Positions 36,201 to 43,446 of a DNA stretch of 64,000 nucleotides are shown piece after piece. Numbering within the stretch: the stretch's first letter is position 1; the number at the start of each line of letters is the position of its first letter. The DNA lies in the NCBI RefSeq assembly GCF_000307775.2, contig NZ_KK020677.1, forward strand, positions 41,470 to 105,469, in the 5' to 3' direction. The notes beneath the pieces are model-generated. The model was not told the origin of the DNA. It saw nothing but the letters and a program-made list of their open reading frames with translations, and made no database searches. The translations under genes and the position numbers were made by a program. This DNA comes from Stutzerimonas stutzeri KOS6. GTDB lineage: Bacteria; Pseudomonadota; Gammaproteobacteria; Pseudomonadales; Pseudomonadaceae.

Positions 36201-36903
36201 CACGCTGCTCGGGCTCCAGCGGCTGCAGGCCGCCGGCCTGCTGTTCCAGGCGCGAGAGGTCTTCTTTCGCCTGCTTGGCGGCCTCGAAGGCAGCCTGGCC
36301 GAGGCGGCTGTAGAGGCCAGTGTCGGTGAGCTTTTCCAGCAGGGTGCCGCGCTCGTCATCCTTTGCTTTGAGGAAAGCGCTAAATTCACTTTGCGCGAGG
36401 AGAACGGCCCTAGTGAACTGGGGCAGGGTCAGGCCCAGGCGCGCTTCCAGCAGTTCCTTGAACTCGCCCTTCTTGCCGCTGGTCAGCAGCGTACCGCTGT
36501 CCAGGTCGGTGAGGCTCTGGCTGCTGGCCTGTAGCTTGCCGTTGATCTTCTCCTTGGCGCGCCTGACCTCCCAGCGTGCGCGGTAGCGGTGACCGTCGAC
36601 TCCGATGAAATCCACCTCGGCGAAACCTGCGCCGCAGCCGCGGCGCAGCAGGTTGCGCTCGTCCGTATTGCCGATCTCGTCGCTGCCGTCGGGGACTTTT
36701 CCTTGGGTGGCGACGCCCTCCAGCCGTGGCGTGCTGCCGAACAGAGCCAGGCACAGGGCGTCGAGAATGGTGCTCTTGCCGGCGCCTGTAGGCCCGGTAA
36801 TGGCGAACAGGCCGGCGCTGGCCAACGGTTCGGCGGTGAAATCGATGACCTGCTCGCCGGCCAGCGATGCCAGGTTCTTCAGACGGATGGCGAGGATTTT
36901 CAT
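33250..36903 (-). CDS. sbcC: Exonuclease subunit SbcC (SMC-like ATPase)
   Basis: A 1217-residue Rad50/SbcC protein. Walker A is GPTGAGKSTILDALCLALFG (about residues 37-56); long coiled coils run through residues about 180-1030; the zinc hook CPVC is at about residues 604-607; the ABC signature LSGGETFLVSLALALGLAS and Walker B IESLFIDEGFGSLD lie near the C-terminus (from about 1120). With SbcD it cuts hairpins and blocked DNA ends. Start ATG overlaps the sbcD stop by 4 bases. Length is typical for Pseudomonas. Confidence 0.97.
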   Translation of the reverse strand: MKILAIRLKNLASLAGEQVIDFTAEPLASAGLFAITGPTGAGKSTILDALCLALFGSTPRLEGVATQGKVPDGSDEIGNTDERNLLRRGCGAGFAEVDFIGVDGHRYRARWEVRRAKEKINGKLQASSQSLTDLDSGTLLTSGKKGEFKELLEARLGLTLPQFTRAVLLAQSEFSAFLKAKDDERGTLLEKLTDTGLYSRLGQAAFEAAKQAKEDLSRLEQQAGGLQPLEPEQRDVLEREHQAQLDELKKLQQQLKELEAQRQWLSELQRLENERDAARQQLQDAEDERESLSEARRILDLFERLAPQRHRFLRQQELEPLLGKAAASLNSLQREATTLQQRLDELQGQCETAGNHLRAAEQARQDAEPRLAQARREEERLGHLNADLTSVREESAQADAVASAGEATLKQLGERQQRAADQLATLTRQLEASATLQPLCAAWGGYRPRLQQAVQLAARLQQGQSELPALEAQAKAAETRQSLAREALDSLQGERDSDVGLAEQLARLHRQLDEWRQAERETDTLQQLWSQQLTLTASQRELADAHRRQQAELESLVPLGKQVRSERDIAEQALRVTLALLERQRLARSENVEALRAALVPGEPCPVCGSDEHPWQHTDALVASLDRHDDSEAARAQQALQAQDQRLQELRDRHVALSTQLRQTQQRQGEVDAQLQALAPRLLTLPAHAHLLQQPEAQRSQWLEDQLATLKEQIGSASQRQQQLLALQQRSETLQQAWQAAREACIEATQRLARQRDALARDSHQLDEELQAFAELLPAEQVQRWRDNPAQTFMQLDASIATRLQQLQEQAELAEELRQCDQRLGDEQLQQHHRQEKQAGCSTRLAEREKLLLACQQALRTSLGEQTSASTWQQQLDMAIQTTRQSQAEIDRQLNEGQLALTRLHGEQQNCRQRHTELEQERDALATELTSWRTRHPQLDDATLAQLLHMDDPLLAEARQRLQQNGEALTRCHERLDGCLSRLKIHEQQQAETPDAEQLQQRHAGQLQQCEQADQRCAETRARLIDDDKRRSQSQALLAQIDAARAEHQRWGRIAALIGSSDGGAFRKIAQAYNLDLLVQHANVQLRQLARRYRLKRGGSPLGLLVMDTEMGDELRSVHSLSGGETFLVSLALALGLASMASSKLKIESLFIDEGFGSLDPESLQIAMDALDSLQAQGRKVAVISHVAEMHERIPVQIQVQRQGNGQSALRIVGGMV

Positions 36904-38135
36904 CGATCGTTCTCCTCACCAGTGAACTCGACCCGCTGCAGCAGCGTGGCGAAATCCTCCAGCGCCTGTTGATCCGCCGGGTTGCCGTACTGCTCTTCCC
37001 AGGCGCGGGCGAACAGCTCCTGCGGGCTGATCTGGTCGAGGCCGAGCAGCACCTCCGATTCCGTCTCGCCACGCCGGCCTGCGTATTCGCTGGCGATGCG
37101 CACCAGTCGGCAGGCCTTGCCGGTTATCGCGGTTTCGATGCGCTGGCGCAAGTCCGGCAGCGGTTCGTCGAGCTGTACTCGCACCTCCAGCCAGGGCAGG
37201 TTGTCGTCGAACAGGCCGGTGGGTGGCAGTGCCTCCAGCTCGGCGATGACTTCGGCCAGCGGCGCACGGCCGATACGGATCATCTCGACTGCGCGCGGCA
37301 CCGGCAGACTGTCGACCTGTTTCAGTTCCTGGCCATCGAGTTCGACCAGCAGTACCTGATGCGGATAGTTCACCTCGGCGAAGGACAGCGGCAGCGGCGA
37401 GCCGCTGTAGCGGATGCGTGCCTGTCCGGCGACCTGCTGCGGCTTGTGCAGATGACCGAGGGCGACATAGGCGACGGACTCGGGAAACAGGCTGGCCGGC
37501 AGCGCCTCGGCATTACCGATGACAATGTTGCGCTCGGATTCCTCCGACACCGCGCCACCGGCCATGTGCGCGTGGCTCATGGCGAGCAGCGCCTGGCCTG
37601 GCTGGCGCACGGCCTCGGCGGCGGCGATCAGCCGCTCGTGGACCTGGCGGATACCGCCCATATAGTCGTCGCCCAGTTCCATTCCGGTGACTTCGGCCGG
37701 GCGCAGGAAGGGCAGGGTCAGGCACCAGGCGGCGGCGTTGCCTTCGGCGTCATGCAGCGGCACCAGCAGCCGCTGGTGGTCCAGCTGGCCGTCGGCAACC
37801 CAGCTGATGCGGCCGACGGCATGGGCGTTGAGGCGCTTCATCAGCGGTGCCGGCAGTTCGATGCGTCCGCCCGAGTCGTGGTTGCCGGCGATCATCACGA
37901 TGTCCAGCCGGGGCAGTTTTTCGTGGGCGCGGACGATGAAGTCGTAAAGGCGTTCCTGGGCCTTGAGCGGCGGGTTCACGGTGTCGAAGACGTCACCGGC
38001 GATAAGCAGGGCGTCGGCGCGCTGGGCGACCAGCTGGTCGAGCAGCCAGGCGAGGAAGGCGGCGTGTTCGTGGTCGCGGTCCTGGCCGTGGAGGGTCTGG
38101 CCAAGGTGCCAGTCGGAGGTGTGGATCAGGCGCAT
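36900..38135 (-). CDS. sbcD: Exonuclease subunit SbcD (metallophosphatase)
   Basis: A 411-residue Mre11/SbcD nuclease. The metal-binding motifs are in order: TSDWHLGQ (residues 6-13), IAGDVFD (about 46-52), IAGNHDSGGR (about 82-91), MSHAHMAGG, and ALGHLHKPQ. It provides the nuclease active site for the SbcCD complex. Upstream is a REP-type repeat cluster and a terminator-like hairpin. Confidence 0.97.
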   Translation of the reverse strand: MRLIHTSDWHLGQTLHGQDRDHEHAAFLAWLLDQLVAQRADALLIAGDVFDTVNPPLKAQERLYDFIVRAHEKLPRLDIVMIAGNHDSGGRIELPAPLMKRLNAHAVGRISWVADGQLDHQRLLVPLHDAEGNAAAWCLTLPFLRPAEVTGMELGDDYMGGIRQVHERLIAAAEAVRQPGQALLAMSHAHMAGGAVSEESERNIVIGNAEALPASLFPESVAYVALGHLHKPQQVAGQARIRYSGSPLPLSFAEVNYPHQVLLVELDGQELKQVDSLPVPRAVEMIRIGRAPLAEVIAELEALPPTGLFDDNLPWLEVRVQLDEPLPDLRQRIETAITGKACRLVRIASEYAGRRGETESEVLLGLDQISPQELFARAWEEQYGNPADQQALEDFATLLQRVEFTGEENDR

Positions 38136-38210
38136 GGACTCAGGCTCTTTGTTTGCGGGCGCAGGGGTAAATCGCTGTGGGGTTGGGCAACTGCGTCGGG
38201 TGTACCGCTT

Positions 38211-38421
38211 GTGGGAGCAGACTTGACCGCGGAGCTGGTTGATTTTCGAGTTTGCAGGTGGCCGCTGCTTGTCGTGCAGGTTTCGCCCAGCAGGGCGAAA
38301 CCTGAGCTAAATGCCGAGGAAAGCGCGGCGCACCCATCGTGAGCTCCGTGCCCGCTCTCTTCGCGGTCAAGACCGTTCCCACGCGGGTGCAGCGGCCATT
38401 CGCGGTCAAGACCACCTCCAC
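38211..38421. repeat. REP-type repeat cluster, three copies
   Basis: GTGGGAGCAGACTTGACCGC+G at 38211-38231 and two copies of the inverse, CGCGGTCAAGACCGTTCCCA+C at 38362-38382 and CGCGGTCAAGACCACCTCCA+C at 38401-38421. The first and second are inverted relative to each other with few mismatches. This is the usual shape of Pseudomonas REP/BIME elements. Confidence 0.8.
38277..38304. terminator. Strong 12-bp hairpin in the sbcD / WYL-gene gap
   Basis: CAGGTTTCGCCC, AGCA, GGGCGAAACCTG. A perfect stem with no long T run; it could end transcription of the WYL gene (minus strand) before sbcD, or be a repeat element nested in the REP cluster. Confidence 0.55.
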
Positions 38422-38427
38422 ACCCCC

Positions 38428-39300
38428 TCACGAGTACAGCCACCCCTTCAACGCCTGCAGGTTCCCCACCTGCAACTGCTGCGCCGCCGCATTGGCCTGC
38501 ACGGTATTCGGGTCGATGCCGAACCGCTGCAGCACGTACTGCACCAGCGCGCCACGGGTCTCGACTGGCAGCTGGCCGTCGACCATGCCGAAGTCCACCT
38601 CGATGATCGCCTTCTGCGCCGGGCTCAGTCGTGCATCCGGCTCGATCAGTACGGTAACCGCGGCATTCCACGCGTCGTCCTGCTCGCGGGTGTGCAGGCT
38701 GGCGTCCATCAGGTCCGGCTCACCGCGGAAGCGGCTGAGTACGAAGTCGCGGTACTCGCGGTTCTTCTCGCAATAGGCGCGCACGTGCCAGCGCATGCCG
38801 GTATAGACCAGCGTATGCGGCGCCATCACGCGGATCTCCACCTCCGGGTTGGCCAGCGAGACGTACTCGCTTTCCAGGCGCAGCCCCTCGCGGCAGGCCT
38901 GCAGGAGCGGGCGCAGCACTTCGGGGCGGATGCTGCGGTCCGGCACTTGCAGCACTTCGGTGTGGGCGTAGGCCAGCGCCAGGCCCTCGATGTGCGGGGC
39001 GCGGACACGGTTCTGGTCGAGCAGGTGCAGATAGGCGCTGGCGCTGCCGTCGATGAACAGCGGCTGGAATGCCCTGGTCGGCTTGTAGCCCTTCAGGTGG
39101 CGGTCATAGGTCAGGTTCTTCGGCGCATGCTCGTTGAGGTAGGTATTGATATCCTTCGACGCTTGCTGGCGGCTGATGCCGAAACTTTGCATCAAGTGAC
39201 CGGTGGTCAGGCGGCCCTCCCACCAGGCGATGGTTTCGATCAGGCGGTAGCGCAGTGCCAGGTCCCAGCGTATCTGGCTGATCGATTGCTTGCGTTTCAT
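38428..39300 (-). CDS. wHTH-WYL transcriptional regulator of the BrxR/CapW kind
   Basis: A 290-residue regulator. Residues about 10-70 are a winged helix-turn-helix (RYRLIETIAWWEGRLTTGHL, then SFGISRQQASKDINTYL). Residues about 120-200 are a WYL-type domain (EYVSLANPEVEIRVMAPHTL, then YTGMRWHVRAYCEKN, where the ligand-binding W-x-V-x-A-Y pattern is kept), followed by a WCX-like C-terminal domain. BrxR and CapW repress phage-defence operons and release DNA on sensing a nucleic-acid signal. No defence genes adjoin it here, so its targets are not evident. It is a single gene with its own promoter region. Confidence 0.82.
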   Translation of the reverse strand: MKRKQSISQIRWDLALRYRLIETIAWWEGRLTTGHLMQSFGISRQQASKDINTYLNEHAPKNLTYDRHLKGYKPTRAFQPLFIDGSASAYLHLLDQNRVRAPHIEGLALAYAHTEVLQVPDRSIRPEVLRPLLQACREGLRLESEYVSLANPEVEIRVMAPHTLVYTGMRWHVRAYCEKNREYRDFVLSRFRGEPDLMDASLHTREQDDAWNAAVTVLIEPDARLSPAQKAIIEVDFGMVDGQLPVETRGALVQYVLQRFGIDPNTVQANAAAQQLQVGNLQALKGWLYS

Positions 39301-39621
39301 CAGGGTGCACCTGTGCGCAGGAGCTGCATGACTATGTCGAGCACATCGACGTGTCGTGCAACGCTACATATGTTCCCGCTGTGATACAACTCGTGCGACG
39401 CGATGGCGGATCGACATCGACCTGGGGGCAATGCCCAGCCGATAGGCGCTGGCGGGGCAAATGACGATGTTGCGCTTTGCCTGGTTGGCGTACGCCAGGG
39501 ACGACCCTGGATGACGGGTGTTTTTCACGCTTTGCCGAGCGGTGCATGGTTCCCGATGGACGGCTGGAATCTACGAGCGATGGGCCGGGTCCCTTGTTTC
39601 AGACCATCACTAGAGCTGCCC
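39301..39621. other. Divergent promoter region of the WYL regulator and small hypothetical gene
   Basis: About 320 bases without a credible gene. An open plus-strand frame runs in from 39403, but its early residues look non-native, so I start the following gene at 39622. Similar 10-base stretches CGTGCAACGC (39356) and CGTGCGACGC (39391) repeat 35 bases apart and could be half-sites of a regulator. No terminator or RNA gene is apparent. Confidence 0.45.
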
Positions 39622-39837
39622 ATGAAGACTCTGTCCCGTTATCTGGCTGACACCTTCACCTCGCAATACCGCACGCGTGTCGAGCCGCAGGAAGATGGCC
39701 GGCTGGTGGTGCATGTCGGCTATCCGATCAATGGCACCCATGCCACGCGGATCATGGCCGGCTACCAGGTGCAGAACACGCTGCTCGTGGAAACCATTCT
39801 GGAAGACATGCGTAACGAACTGGCCCGCCCGCATTGA
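39622..39837 (+). CDS. Small conserved hypothetical protein
   Basis: A 71-residue soluble protein, MKTLSRYLADTFTSQYRTRV at the start, with a beta-rich middle (RLVVHVGYPINGTHATRIMA). No signal peptide or membrane span. It ends 6 bases before the convergent sensor kinase gene. ATG 39622 chosen for size and codon use; the ribosome site is weak. Function unknown. Confidence 0.65.
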   Translation: MKTLSRYLADTFTSQYRTRVEPQEDGRLVVHVGYPINGTHATRIMAGYQVQNTLLVETILEDMRNELARPH

Positions 39838-39843
39838 CGTCGC

Positions 39844-41157
39844 TCAGCGCGCCGCGGGCAGGTCGATGCTCACGCGCAACCCGCCCAACGGGCTTTCCTC
39901 GAGTTTCCACTCGCCACGCCAGGCGCTCAGGATATCGCTGACGATGCCCAGCCCCAAGCCGTGACCCTCGGCTGTCTCGTCCAGACGGATACCGCGACTG
40001 ATCACCTTTTCCCGCTGCTGTGGCGCGATACCGGGGCCGTCATCGTCGACCCGCAGGGTGAAGCCGTCGCTGCGGCGTTCGATGGTCAGCACGACCTGGT
40101 GCTTCGCCCACTTGCAGGCGTTGTCCAGCAGATTGCCCAGCAGCTCCAGCATGTCTTCGCGGTCACGCGGCAGGCGGCATCGGGGCGGCGCATGCCAGCT
40201 CAGCTCGAGCCCGCTGCGGTGGATCATCGCCAGTGTCTCGAGCAGTGCCGGCAATTCGGTGTCGCAGTCGAAATGCGCGCCGGGCACGTCGCCGGCCAGG
40301 CGTGCACGGCCCAGTTCGCGGCTGATGCGCTGTTGAATCTGGTTCAACTGTTCGCGCAGGCTCGCCTGCAGTTCCGGGTGGGCGCTCAGCTCGTCGCGCT
40401 GGATCAGGCTGCCCAGCACGGCCAGTGGCGTCTTCAGCGCATGGCCGAGATTGCCCAGCGCATGTCGTGAGCGTTGCAGGGTCTCGTCGGTATGTGTCAG
40501 CAGGCGGTTGATCTGTTCCACCAGCGGCTGCAGTTCCTGCGGCGCCTGCTGGTCGAGCTGCTGGCGCTGGCCCTGTTGCAGCTGAACGATCTGCTGGCGG
40601 GCGCGCTCCAGCGGCCTCAGCGCCAGGCCCATTGCGTAACGCTGCAGCAGCAAAAGCGCGAGCAGGGCGAAACCGACCAGACCCAGGCCGCTCAGCCGCA
40701 CTCGGGCGAAACTGTCGAGGATCGGCGTGTAGTCCTGGGCCACGCTGATGATGATCGGCTGGCCGTCGCGTTGGTATTCGGCGCGGTAGCCCAGCAGGTG
40801 CTGCCCCTGTGGGCCGTCCAGCAACTCGTCGGCCAGCCCCGGCTGTTGCGGCCATTGCGGGGTCGCGTCCCACAGCGAGCGCGAGCGCCAGGTCCGTCCG
40901 GGGAGCTCGATCTTGAAGTAGTGACCGGAGAACGGACGCTGGTAGCGCGGGTTGAGGCGCTGAAGATCCAGCTTGTCGCCAGACGAGCCTTTGACCACCG
41001 CAATCAGCAGCCCCTCGGTTTCCTCTCGCAGATCGGTTTCCAGGCTGCGTCTTAGACTCGCCTCGAACAGCCAGAGGCTGGTCTGCACCAGCACCAGTGC
41101 CACCACCAGCAGGGTCGCGATCAGCGCCAGGCTCAGGCTGCGCTGGATGGATTTCAC
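39844..41157 (-). CDS. bqsS: Two-component sensor histidine kinase, BqsS/CarS-like
   Basis: A 437-residue membrane kinase. Spans lie at about residues 10-30 and 162-185 around a periplasmic domain. Just after the first span is R44-E-E-T-E48, an RExxE motif, the type shown to sense ferrous iron in P. aeruginosa BqsS. After a HAMP-like linker come the H box [14 protein letters not shown] (His about 239), N box [13 protein letters not shown] and G boxes DDDGPGIAP and GHGLGLGIV. It overlaps the regulator gene by 4 bases. Signal assignment is inference from motif and neighbours. Confidence 0.85.
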   Translation of the reverse strand: MKSIQRSLSLALIATLLVVALVLVQTSLWLFEASLRRSLETDLREETEGLLIAVVKGSSGDKLDLQRLNPRYQRPFSGHYFKIELPGRTWRSRSLWDATPQWPQQPGLADELLDGPQGQHLLGYRAEYQRDGQPIIISVAQDYTPILDSFARVRLSGLGLVGFALLALLLLQRYAMGLALRPLERARQQIVQLQQGQRQQLDQQAPQELQPLVEQINRLLTHTDETLQRSRHALGNLGHALKTPLAVLGSLIQRDELSAHPELQASLREQLNQIQQRISRELGRARLAGDVPGAHFDCDTELPALLETLAMIHRSGLELSWHAPPRCRLPRDREDMLELLGNLLDNACKWAKHQVVLTIERRSDGFTLRVDDDGPGIAPQQREKVISRGIRLDETAEGHGLGLGIVSDILSAWRGEWKLEESPLGGLRVSIDLPAAR

Positions 41158-41819
41158 GGCTGGTTGCCGAAGCGATAGCCCTGACCGCGGCGGGTTTCGA
41201 TCAGTTCGCGGCCGAGCTTGCCGCGCAGGCGATTGACATGCACCTCGATGACGTTCGAGTCGCGCTCGGTTTCAGCGTCGTACAGATGCTCGGTCAGCTG
41301 GGTCTTCGACAGCAACTGCCCCGGATGCAGCATGAAGTAGCGCAGCAGGCGGAATTCACCGGCGGTAAGCGCTATTTCCTGACCATCCTTGCGGCAGCTC
41401 TGGCGCGATTCGTCCAGTTCCAGGCCGCCTGCCTGCAGCAATGGCTGGTTGGCCAGGCCGTGGGCGCGCCGCAGCAGCGCCTGGATGCGCAGCTGCAATT
41501 CTTCGGGGTGAAAGGGTTTGGTCAGGTAGTCATCGGCGCCGGCCTTGAGGCCGTCGATGCGTTCGGCCCAGGAGCCGCGTGCGGTAAGAATCAGCACCGG
41601 TGTGCTGACCCCGGCGGCGCGCCAGGCGCGCAGCACTTCCAGCCCCGGTTTGCCAGGCAGGCCGAGGTCGAGAATGATCAGGTCGTAGGGCTCGCTGACG
41701 CCCTGGTATTCGGCGTCGCGACCATCGGCCAGCCAGTCGGTGGCGTAGCCGTGACGGCCGAGACCGCTCATCAGTTCGTCGGCCAGGGGAACGTTGTCTT
41801 CGACCAGGAGCAGGCGCAT
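41154..41819 (-). CDS. bqsR: OmpR-family response regulator, BqsR/CarR-like
   Basis: A 221-residue regulator. The receiver domain has acidic residues in [11 protein letters not shown] (D8), the phosphorylation site [11 protein letters not shown] (D51) and the lysine in YLTKPF (about 102). Residues about 125-219 are a winged-helix DNA-binding domain ([23 protein letters not shown]). Start overlaps the stop of the PepSY gene before it. The operon order PepSY-PepSY-RR-HK fits bqsPQRS, and a TTAAG-type box lies upstream of the operon. Confidence 0.87.
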   Translation of the reverse strand: MRLLLVEDNVPLADELMSGLGRHGYATDWLADGRDAEYQGVSEPYDLIILDLGLPGKPGLEVLRAWRAAGVSTPVLILTARGSWAERIDGLKAGADDYLTKPFHPEELQLRIQALLRRAHGLANQPLLQAGGLELDESRQSCRKDGQEIALTAGEFRLLRYFMLHPGQLLSKTQLTEHLYDAETERDSNVIEVHVNRLRGKLGRELIETRRGQGYRFGNQP

Positions 41820-42124
41820 CAGTCTTCTTCATCCTTGAGCAGGCGCCCGTCGCGGGCATCCAGTTCCAGTTCGCGGGCGACGCCCTCGGTCGTGAGCAAT
41901 TCGATTTCGTAAACGTAGATGTCGTCTTCTTCCTCCAGCTCGGCTTCCAGCAGGCTGGCCCCCGGATAACGTTCCAGGGCGCGCTGCAGCAAGGTTTCCA
42001 GCGGCATGATGAGGCCCTCGCGGCGCAGCCGCAGGGCCTCGTCCTGATCCAGGTCGCGGCTCACCGCCGGGGTGGCGGCAAGCAGCAGGGTCAGTGGAAG
42101 CGTTACGAGAAGGGGGGCACGCAT
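41819..42124 (-). CDS. Exported PepSY-type protein (bqsQ-like position)
   Basis: A 101-residue protein with a signal peptide ([20 protein letters not shown]) and one PepSY domain ending in [19 protein letters not shown] and [11 protein letters not shown], an acidic tail that may bind metal. It begins 8 bases after the first PepSY gene and its stop overlaps the response regulator start. Probably a periplasmic modulator of the sensor kinase. Similar in build to the next gene, suggesting duplication. Confidence 0.82.
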   Translation of the reverse strand: MRAPLLVTLPLTLLLAATPAVSRDLDQDEALRLRREGLIMPLETLLQRALERYPGASLLEAELEEEDDIYVYEIELLTTEGVARELELDARDGRLLKDEED

Positions 42125-42132
42125 GGGTGGCC

Positions 42133-42441
42133 TCAGTCGTCCTGATGATCCTTCAGCACTTCGCCGGTCTTGGCGTCGAGCTCCAGGTCCCATTGCACAC
42201 CTTTGTCGTCGCGCAATTCAAGCTGGTAGATATAGCGGCCGTATTCTTCTTCCAGCTCGGACTCTTCGACGGTCGCGCCGGGATGCTTGGCCAGAGCGGC
42301 TTCGTTGAGTTTCTCGAACGACTGGATGGTGCCGGCATCACGCAGGCGCAGCGCTTCGTCCGGCCCGATGTCCTTGGCCAGGGCCAGGTTGGCGCCCAGG
42401 GCGAGGGTGGCGGCGGTGAACAGCGTAGTCAGGGTTTTCAT
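42133..42441 (-). CDS. Exported PepSY-type protein, first gene of the BqsRS-like operon
   Basis: A 102-residue protein with a signal peptide (MKTLTTLFTAATLALGANLA) and a PepSY domain (YQLELRDDKGVQWDLELDA, then TGEVLKDHQDD). It shares the DEALRLR and LELDAxTG segments with the following gene, so the two are paralogues. It is the first gene after the TTAAG-type box, and is likely the most highly expressed of the operon. Confidence 0.83.
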   Translation of the reverse strand: MKTLTTLFTAATLALGANLALAKDIGPDEALRLRDAGTIQSFEKLNEAALAKHPGATVEESELEEEYGRYIYQLELRDDKGVQWDLELDAKTGEVLKDHQDD

Positions 42442-42493
42442 GGTGTTGATTTCCTGTGGTTGGTTTCGACGGTTCACAGGTTACGAGGCCCGG

Positions 42494-42509
42494 CTTAAAC
42501 GAAACTGAA
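42494..42509 (-). promoter_or_regulatory. BqsR/PhoP-type direct-repeat box
   Basis: Plus-strand CTTAA-ACGAAA-CTGAA reads TTCAG-N6-TTAAG on the minus strand, one mismatch from the BqsR box TTAAG-N6-TTAAG. It lies 53 bases before the first gene of the operon, a suitable place for autoregulation. Confidence 0.6.
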
Positions 42510-42616
42510 TGCGCTGCGCCACGCCGAATGCATCATTCGGGCGAGGGCGGACGCCTGTGCGGCGGCTAAGCTTCGCTGCATCGTTCATTCGCAGCCGGTC
42601 GAACCGCGGGGATGCC

Positions 42617-42973
42617 ATGAAAATCCTTATCGCTGTGCTCGTTGCAGTGCTCTGGGCGGCTGCTTCCTCCCTGGCCGAAGATCTTCTCAAACCCACCACC
42701 ACGCCGCCGCCGGTGGACGAGGTTTCGCCCGGCGATGGCCTTGAAGCCGAGGCGGCCTTCGACGCCACCGGGGTGATCCGCGCCATCGACGTGCAGCAGG
42801 GGCGGGTCACCATCGCCCACGGTCCGGTGCCGGCGCTGAAATGGCCGGCCATGGTCATGCCGTTCAAGGCGAGTCGGCAGCAACTCGCTGGCCTGGCGGT
42901 CGGCGACGCAGTGGATTTCCGCTTCACCGATGGCGAGATGGACCCGCGCATCGTCGTCATTCGCCGCCGCTGA
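42617..42973 (+). CDS. CusF-like periplasmic copper-binding protein
   Basis: A 118-residue protein with a signal peptide (MKILIAVLVAVLWAAASSLA). Residues about 50-115 are a CusF-type beta barrel. The copper site is visible in IAHGPVPALKWPAMVMPF: one histidine, a tryptophan and two methionines spaced as in CusF H36-W44-M47-M49. CusF passes Cu(I) or Ag(I) to an efflux pump, none of which is in the window. It is divergent from the BqsRS-like operon and shares its upstream region. Confidence 0.85.
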   Translation: MKILIAVLVAVLWAAASSLAEDLLKPTTTPPPVDEVSPGDGLEAEAAFDATGVIRAIDVQQGRVTIAHGPVPALKWPAMVMPFKASRQQLAGLAVGDAVDFRFTDGEMDPRIVVIRRR

Positions 42974-42991
42974 CCGGACACGCGCAGGTGC

Positions 42992-43062
42992 TGAACCAAT
43001 CGCGCGTCGCTGCGCTCGAAATCAGGGCAGGGCCATCGCCATGGCTCGACCCGATTGGTTCA
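42992..43062. repeat. 11-bp inverted repeat with structured interior
   Basis: TGAACCAATCG at 42992-43002 and CGATTGGTTCA at 43052-43062 are perfect inverted copies 49 bases apart. Inside is GCCAT-CGCC-ATGGC. It lies 16 bases before the following PepSY gene. It may be an RNA leader hairpin or the remnant of a small mobile repeat. Confidence 0.65.
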
Positions 43063-43078
43063 CAGAAGGAAAGCCGAG

Positions 43079-43342
43079 ATGTACAACAAGACACTGACCG
43101 CCGCACTCGCTGTTGCAGTCCTGGTCTCCGGTGCTGCCATTGCCGCCGACAAGCCGGGTGCCGACTGGATCAGCCTCGAACAGGCCGTGGAGAAGGCCAG
43201 GGCCGCCGGCTATACCGAGTTGCACGGCATCGAGGCCGATGGAGACGGCTGGGAAGGCGAGGGCATGAAGCAGGATGGCAAGAAGTATGAGTTCAAGGTC
43301 GACGGCCGCACCGGCGAAGTGGTCAGGGACAAGGAAGACTGA
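43079..43342 (+). CDS. Small exported PepSY-type protein
   Basis: An 87-residue protein with a signal peptide (MYNKTLTAALAVAVLVSGAA) and a PepSY domain of the shorter kind (LEQAVEKARAAGYTELHGIE, then EFKVDGRTGEVVRDKED). Ribosome site AAGGAAA lies just before it. It is the third PepSY protein in about 1.5 kb and differs in layout from the other two. Function unknown; likely periplasmic. Confidence 0.8.
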   Translation: MYNKTLTAALAVAVLVSGAAIAADKPGADWISLEQAVEKARAAGYTELHGIEADGDGWEGEGMKQDGKKYEFKVDGRTGEVVRDKED

Positions 43343-43446
43343 ACACCGCTCTGCCACCATGCGCTGGTCGCGCCCTGTGGCCAGCGCACGCTTTGCGCAC
43401 TGAGCGAGTATCATCGGCGGCCCAGCCTGTCCGCGCGCTTCGCATC

